Both the position numbers and the translations under genes were made by a program. The notes beneath the pieces are model-generated. The model ran no database searches, was not told where the DNA came from, and was given only the letters and a program-made list of their open reading frames with translations. This document shows, one piece after another, positions 51,701 through 60,700 of a stretch of 64,000 nt of DNA (position 1 is its first letter; the number at the start of each line of letters is the position of its first letter). The DNA is from Antedon mediterranea (taxonomy: Eukaryota > Echinodermata > Crinoidea > Comatulida > Antedonidae). The stretch covers positions 31,394,912-31,458,911 of the forward strand of contig NC_092675.1 of the NCBI RefSeq assembly GCF_964355755.1. Direction: 5' to 3'.

Positions 51701-54700
51701 AAATCTTGCTAATAATGAGTGATTGCTTAAATCTATGGAAATATTTGAAAAGGACAAAACAACTCTAACTATCTGTACAATTCATCCACCATTGTCCACA
51801 AATACAAGCCAACTTAAGTACAGCTGCTTATGTTATATCCGGTATTAAAGTGTTGATGTAATACATGTCACATTACATTAAGTTTACTTCAAATAGTTGG
51901 CATCATATCAAACTATACCAAACCGTACCCCATACTAACTTTATTTATTCTATTGCTTCTAGTTGAAAACTTAACACAACCTTTTATCTTTATAAATTCT
52001 ACTTATTTTTTAATTTAATTTAAATTGTTACATGTTTATGTCTTGTCATATTGTATTTTTGTGAGAGTCCCTAATGATCAGCTTCGGCTGGATGCACCAC
52101 CCTCTTAAAATATATAAAATATCAAAATAAAACAATATAAATTAAACCAGTCATTGCAGCTACAAATAGCACATAGTAACTGAAGTTGGATTGGATCATG
52201 ATGAAGAATATCATTGCTAACAAATTAAGTATGCTTATTTAGTTCAGAAAAATCACTATGATTTCCACCAACAAAGTAACCATGGTTTCTTTTGTATAGA
52301 ACATTACATTTTCAGCACATAATAAAGTGACAAACAAGTGACAATGTGGTGCTCATCTTGGGTTTAGTTGAATCATTGAGTATGATACCATAAAGTTCAA
52401 ATTTAACTAAAGGACAATGTTATCTGTTCATCTAGTGTCTCACTGACTACGGTCTGACTTAAGTTCAAACTCACAAAACCAAAGGACATTGTGGTAGTCA
52501 TCTCCTGTGTAATTGACTTATTGAGTGTGACTTAAGCTGAAAATCAAAGGCATTTCAGTGGTTCATTGGAGCATAGAGATATTATAATATCTCTATGATT
52601 GGAGGTTCAGTTAAACAGTGTTACTTTGGGATAAAAAAAAAAAACTAATTTTGTTGTTTTGAAACTTTCGATATTGTGTGTTAATACAATATTTAACTCC
52701 TTTGTATCCACAATCTTTAAGAAGTTGATTAATTTGTGAACAAACTGTAATTAGTAGAGTTTACGTTCCTGTACCAAGTCATCAATTCAAATTGACCTAA
52801 CCTAATGGGTTGGCCGAATCAACCAAGTCTGATTCACTTCCGGATGGTAGTAAACACACAAGGCTTGGATGGCCTAAGCCACAAGTTAATTAAGAATCTT
52901 AAGTCTAGTTTCTTAATTGAAACGTCAACTATAATGTGCAAAAGGGTCAAGGACATGATAGTTAGTTTTTTTAGCTTGACATCTTCGACCCACTTTCCCT
53001 CGAGTGTACACTTATTCCGGCATTCACTTCACTTTCTTTTTGCTTCAGTCAATTCAAGCTGTTAAATAGACTTATTAGTTTATTCTTAATTTGTTAATAG
53101 ACACTTCATAATAATTCCATTAGAAATGAACCTGTATTTATGATTTGGACCTATTTGTATTTATTTACTGAGCACTATTTATGATAAAGACCTATTTGAA
53201 TGTGTCAGGATCCTTAAAAGTATATCTTTTGATGTTATTAACTGTATTTTTAAACCTGTAACATTTGAATTAAACAAATGTAAATATTTATGTAAACACT
53301 AAATAAATGCATTACATTTTAGTTACTATTGTTCATGAATATAATTTAATAACAAATATAACATCCACACAAATGCTTAGATGAAGGTTATCGGTTCCAT
53401 GACCTTTAAATCCTTCATTTTCATTGGTTAATATATAATCATAACTAAATTTATATCACAAAAATTATCCTAAAACAGTTGACAGAAAATTAACATTGGC
53501 CTACATATATCCCAGATATTTAAATTAAATCACAACTATAGTTAGTTTTTTCATGTATTTTTCATTTTAAGTTGATTTGAAGCAGAAGACAGATTTGTTA
53601 AAATGTTGGTTTGACAGCTCTGATTCACCAACTGTACAGTAAAGTATAGGGACAAAAGGGGTTATATATATAACACTGGTTTTTTAACTTATGGGTCGAC
53701 TATAAAGAGGAAAAGAAGTGGTAGGGAAGCATTGTGTCCATCCATAGTAAATAGAGTACAAACTGACCAATAATGAATTCTAACATACCTGTCGCATCAA
53801 GCGGGTGTCCTTTGGAAATAAGTCCTCACAAACTGACCAATGATAAATATTAACATACCTGTCGTACCAAGCGGGTGTCCTTTGGAAATAAGTCCTCACA
53901 AACTGACCAATGATAAATATTAACATACCTGTCGCACCAAGCGGGTGTCCTTTGGAAATAAGTCCTCACAAACTGACCAATGATAATATTAACATACCTG
54001 TCGCACCAAGCGGGTGTCCTTTGGAAATAAGTCCCCCACTTGGATTCACAACATATTTTCCACCATACGTGTTGTCTCCTCTGTCAATCATATTACCTGC
54101 TTCACCTGAAATAAATCAAGTATATAAAATATAGGAATTAGACAGATAATAAATAGTTAGAAAAGTAAAATTCATATCAGGAGTAACTTGCTTGCAAACT
54201 AGTATGATTTAAACAATGTAAAATGTATTATCCTTGTGATATATAGAAATTAGATTGTTGGAGGTAGTACAATTTATGATAGGAGTCAGAATGCCAGCAA
54301 ACTTGCTAAAATAATCTCATTAAAAATGTGTATCCAAACAATGGATGGACAAAACAGTTATGTCTAAATCTTAAGATCTGTCTACAAAGTTTATGTGACA
54401 AAAAATGTGATGCGCCCATATATGGACATGGTGGTGTCATATCACTCCCATATATGGGCTTTTTTTTGTCAAACTAGTTGTATAGACAGAGCCTAAAGTA
54501 CAGTATGTACTCTAGGATATACACCTGTGTCCATTTTATTGATGTTAAATTGTTAAAAGGTCAGTAGTTCAGTTTGATGCCTCTCAACTGGGCCAAATTG
54601 TTAATAAGAATGTAACTGCTATTAATTAATTAATGAGACTTAAATTAATCACTGCCGATATAATTTAGTTGGATGTGAGTCATAAACAAATACTTATTTA

Positions 54701-57700
54701 TACTGCCAGTTATGATAATTAATGTTTCTTATTTGCTAAACAAATTTACTTTATTAGATATTGTACTCTCATAAAATATGTTGTTGATAGTATTCCAGTA
54801 GATTTTTAAATAGTTGAATGAATGTAAATATTGAAATAAGGTGATCTCAATTTAGTGTGATTCTTATCCAACCAAGTACCACAAATTAAAAAATTGTTTA
54901 AGCCTCTTTAATTAAGATCCAAATTATAAACAGTATTTAAGCATACCTAAGTATAAAAAAACCTATATTATATAAACACCACATGCACAGAAATATACAA
55001 ATTGCATGAACTTAGATTGAAGATGAGAAATGTACAATGATAAGTAAGGAAGGAAAAGAGTCATCTGGGGGTTGAACTAAATATGCTGATGTAGTACAGT
55101 GATACAGTAAGCAATTGACTCATGGCATACCATCATCATAATATATATAAATATGTTGATATAAAAAACACAGTTTATAAATAAAAGTTCTTTGATGTCA
55201 ATTAAAAAAATATGATGTAACAATTATCTTTATATTGTCTTCAAAAGATACCAGTTTGAAAATAAAATGTAATAAAAATATATTTTTTTGTTTGATCAAA
55301 AATTAGTATAGAAGTTAAATGTAAGTGAAAATTATTAAATAATCAATAAATCAGTTTCCATTAATTAAACAATGAAAACACATAAAAATAAATTAATGCT
55401 CAAAATCTCCCTAAAAAAAAACCGTGTTGGGCATATCGCAGGATTAAGCAACTTTTAAATTGAATACTCAGTAAAGTTAATACAGTCAGTAGAAATCAAA
55501 ATGTTTATTTAATACCGACAGTTTATAGGCAATTTTAAATTCTTTTTAATGTAATCATTTTACAAATAAAGTGTTGTCTTGATGTTCTTAAATGTTAAAA
55601 AGTTATTAAATTTACAACAACTTTTTAGAAACAAAATGTGGGGTAACCTAAGGGGAAGGGTCCCATGGGCAGCAGCGTACCAGCTGTTTGTGGTCACTCA
55701 GTCTAGTTTGCAGGGCATAATCATGACATTAGGTCAAGATCGCAGCTTAATTTGGGATACATATTCAACATGATGATATGATAGCACAGACAGGCAGCTT
55801 GGAACAGACAGTAGTTACATTTCTAGAAAGATACTTAAATAAAAGAGATGATACAAAGCAATAGCACATAGTCCAAGTGCTTCATATGTGATTAGTGAGA
55901 TATAATGCATTGTGGATAATTGTCATCACTTGTAACCTACCAGGAGCACATAGTCCAAGTGCTTCATATGTGATAAGTGAGGTATAATGCATTGTGGATA
56001 ATTGTCATCACTTGTAACCTATCAGGAGCACACAGTCCAAGTGCTTCATATGTGATAAGTGAGGTATAATGCATTGTGGATAATTGTCATCACTTGTAAC
56101 CTACCAGGAGCACACAGTCCAAGTGCTTCATATGTGATAAGTGAGGTATAATGCATTGTGGATAATTGTCATCACTTGTAACCTATCAGGAGCACACAGT
56201 CCAAGTGCTTCATATGTGATAAGTGAGATATAATGCATTGTGGATAATTGTCATCACTTGTAACCTACCAGGAGCACACAGTCCAAGTGCTTCATATGTG
56301 ATAAGTGAGGTATAATGCATTGTGGATAATTGTCATCACTTGTAACCTACCAGGAGCACATAGTCCAAGTGCTTCATATGTGATAAGTGAGATATAATGA
56401 ATTGTGGATAATTGTCATCACTTGTAACCTACCAGGAGCACATAGTCCAAGTGCTTCATATGTGATTAGTGAGATATAATGCATTGTGGATAATTGTCAT
56501 CACTTGTAACCTACCAGGAGCACACAGTCCAAGTGCTTCATATGTGATTAGTGAGATATAATGCATTGTGGATAATTGTCATCACTTGTAACCTACCAGG
56601 AGCACATAGTCCAAGTGCTTCATATGTGATTAGTGAGATATAATGCATTGTGGATAATTGTCATCACTTGTAACCTACCAGGAGCACATAGTCCAAGTGC
56701 TTCATATGTGATTAGTGAGATATAATGCATTGTGGATAATTGTTATCACTTGTAACCTACCAGGAGCACATAGTCCAAGTGCTTCATGTGTGATTAGTGA
56801 GATATAATGAATTGTGGATAATTGTCATCACTTGTAACCTACCAGGAGCACACAGTCCAAGTGCTTCATATGTGATTAGTTCATTTGCAGCAAAGCAATC
56901 ATGTAATTCCACTACTTGCACATCTGTTGCAGAATATGGGGTCTTCTGAAAAAGTTTCTCTGCTGCCTTTTTTGTCATGTCATACCCAACCTTTATTAAA
57001 AACAAACATTATCATTATTTATCAGAAAGAATAAACAACTTTGACTGTTAAAAAAAAAGAATCTCTGTATGATACCATTTTTTCTAGAGTTATTTATCAT
57101 TCAAAACTTACTACTTTCATACAGCTATTTTCTTCAAATGTGCTGGGAAGATCAGTTGCCATCTCCATACCAACTATTTCAACTGCCTTCTTTTGCAATC
57201 CATTTCTTTTCACAAATTCTTCACTGCAAACTATCACAGCTGCACTCCCATCTGAAGTTGGACTAAAACGAGTAAGCAAGAAGCATTAATGTTACATAAT
57301 GTACACTACACAAGATTCCCCAACTTACAAAGACATGTGCTCTTATGAAGCATCAGATACCTACAAAGACATGTGCTCTTGTGAAGCATCACATACCTAC
57401 ATTAATATCCTAAAGAAGGACACAGATTGAGAGGCAAAGATTGCATACATCAACATTTAAATTACATACAGATATTTTAAATAATAAAAAATAAACAATT
57501 TTTAAAAGAATTAAAAATCATTCTTACCAACATTGTAGCTTTGTTAGTGGTTCATGTACAACTGGAGAACTCTGAATCTCTTGCATAGAATATTCTTTTG
57601 TAAACTGAGCATATCTGAAATAGAATAAAAATATACTAATTGTTTAAACTATTAAAAAAATATAACAACTTTTTATTATTAGTTCAATGTTTATGGTTCT

Positions 57701-60700
57701 TAAACTACACTATCAAAAAAGTGTGATGTGCCCAAATATGGTAGTGATATGCTCAAATATGGTAGTAATATGACATCGTCATGTCCACATATGGGCACAT
57801 TACATTTTTTGTCAAATCAAGTTTGATAGTGTAGAGAGAGCTTTATTTGCTATTCTAACAAACACATGCTAACAAGTACAAACTTACGGATTATTAGTTG
57901 AATGTTTATGGTTCTTATAGGCTATTTTAGCAAAATGATCTGGATTTGTACCTGAAAGAAAAAGACTATTTTATTACTGTTAGTGTTACTGCCAATAATG
58001 TAAGAAAAAGACTATACTATTACTGTTAGTGTTACTGCCAATAATACTGTTAGTGTTAGTGCCAATAATGTAAGATTACAATATACAGTAATAAGATATC
58101 CTCGGCCAACTGTAATACTGTCAACACATATTATGCTGATGATGGTATAAAAAAGACAAAAACAAGTCACTGAAAGATCACCACATCCTGTTTAGTTTCA
58201 GAGGGAACAACATCTTTTTAAATGACTCAAAATAATGAATTGCTATAATAATAATGCATCAAGTTTTCTAAACTTTAGGGGTAGGTATATGGACATAGGA
58301 CACTATAAAGCATCATTGTGTTGTCATACAGTATGTCCCTTTGCTGACCCATGTGGCCCTTCGTAAACTTGTTTATGTATGTATTTTAGGTGTGCTGCCA
58401 TATAACCCATATATAGACATCCATTGATGACATAAAATAACAAAAAATATAATCATAAATAATGTATGTCTTTGAATTTGGATAATACACAATAAATTTG
58501 GAGGCGCAAGGGACCTAAGACCATGGGCCTAGAAATCCTGAATCAGCTACTGATTCCATGTCATTTTAGACATTAAGGGACCTATGACCATGGGCCTAGA
58601 AATCCTGAATCAGCTACTGATTTCATGTCATTTTAGACATTAAGGGACCTAAGGCCATGGGCCTAGAAATCCTGAATCAGCTACTGATTTCATGTCATTT
58701 TAGACATTAAGGGACCTAAGACAATGGGCCTAGAAATCCTGAATCAGCTACTGATTTCATGTCATTTTAGACATTAAGAGACCTAAGACCATGGGCCTAG
58801 AAATCCTGAATCAGCTACTGATTTCTTGTCATTTTAGACATTAAGGGACCTAAGGCCATGGGCCTAGAAATCCTGAATCAGCTACTGATTTCATGTCATT
58901 TTAGACATTAAGGGACCTAAGACAATGGGCCTAGAAATCCTGAATCAACTACTGATTTCATGTCATTTTAGACATTAAGAGACCTAAGACCATGGGCCTA
59001 GAAATCCTGAATCAGCTACTGATTTCATGTCATTTTAGACATTAACTGAGGGACCTATGACCATGGGCCTAGAAATCCTGAATCAGCTACTGATTTCATG
59101 TCATTTTAGACATTAACTGAGGGACCTATGACCATGGGCCTAGAAATCCTGAATCAGCTACTGATTTCATGTCATTTTAGACATTAAGGGACCTATGACC
59201 ATGGGCCTAGAAATCCTGAATCAGCTACTGATTTCATGTCATTTTAGAAATTAAGGGACTTATGACCATGGGCCTAGAAATTCTACTGATTCCATGTCAT
59301 TTTAGACATTAAGGGACCAACAATGATTTGGTAGAAGGGTTAAGTAGGTCAACGGGATGTGAATCTTCAACTGTTCATATTTACCCCATTAATTAGATAG
59401 GAAGAATAATGGGGTAATTGGAGACATAACAGGACCTTACCAAATCATCTTTACCCTAGAGATGCTAATTTGAGGGTAAGTAGGTCAGACGGAAATAATG
59501 AGATGTTAATCATCCATACAATCTACCCTAGAGATAGTATTTTGGGGGAAATGGTGACTGGGTCACTTGGGACATAAAGGAACCTTAACCATTCATTATA
59601 ATATTAATTTGGTATATATATATATAGTTATATGGGTCAGTATTAGGATTCTTCACAACCTTATCCTGAAATACAGTAGTGTTGTTTGTTAGTATATATA
59701 GTTCACTAGGACAACACTAAATTGCATGAAGATGTCTCTGTCATAACATCTGTGTTAATATTACATTTTAATTAATTATCTATATTGAAGACCTTTGGAT
59801 TAATTTATAGCAATTACATAATAAGCGATTGTTATTCTGTGACGGTGTATCTTGCTGCGACTAGTAAAGGTTGAATGTTCTGATGATCGTGGCCATAATT
59901 TTAATCGTCAAAAACATGATTGTTGTTGGTGATTGTTTGCGTCTCTGAACCCTGACTCGGGGCCCTACGTGGACCCAGCTTAGCCTTATTCGCTTCACTC
60001 GCAAGGTAAAGTACTTGACTACTAGTTGACTCCCCCATATTTTATTAATAATGTTAGTTTATTTAATGTAAAGTTTAAACTACTAAAAATTAAAAAGGTA
60101 CATTTTTAAAGCTTTGTGAATAATGCTCCAGATTATTAGTAAAATCTATCATTAAATACTACATTTTCCAGCTTGTTAGGTCACACACTAATGACAAGCC
60201 ATTGGAAATATTAGAATTAAACTAATTATATTCTATAATGAAAACCATACTAAACAAAATATTAAAATTTGGAATGAAAATATAGAATATAAACCACAGA
60301 TGACAGCTAGCTGTACTGTTGATATTAAAAATCATGGATTGATTATAGCTAGCCTTAGTTTGGAGCACGTCTTTAGTAATGAAACAGCATTTGACAGGGG
60401 AAGTAGTCATAGAGCTGTCCCAGCGCTCACTAGGCAAGAGTAGGCCTAGGGTTCAACCAGATGTGAAGGCCCAAGAGACTACCTAGGACATTGACAGTAA
60501 ACGTAGAGCCAATATAGGGTGCATACTTATTTAAAGTTGAGACTGGCTTAGTCAGAGGCCAACTAAATATTGAGTAAATTACCAAGTTCAATATCTGCCC
60601 CAAAGGAAAATACTCATTAATATTGTCCATGATTAATGAACTGGATATTAATGTCACTTTTTTATATTTAATGTTTTCTTTCTAAATTTAAATCAAGAAA

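Noticed and set aside
58509-59320. Possible exon-derived repeat like the two other SCPx arrays
   Set aside because: The 67-bp unit does not match any SCPx exon or splice site in the window; treated as an ordinary minisatellite.
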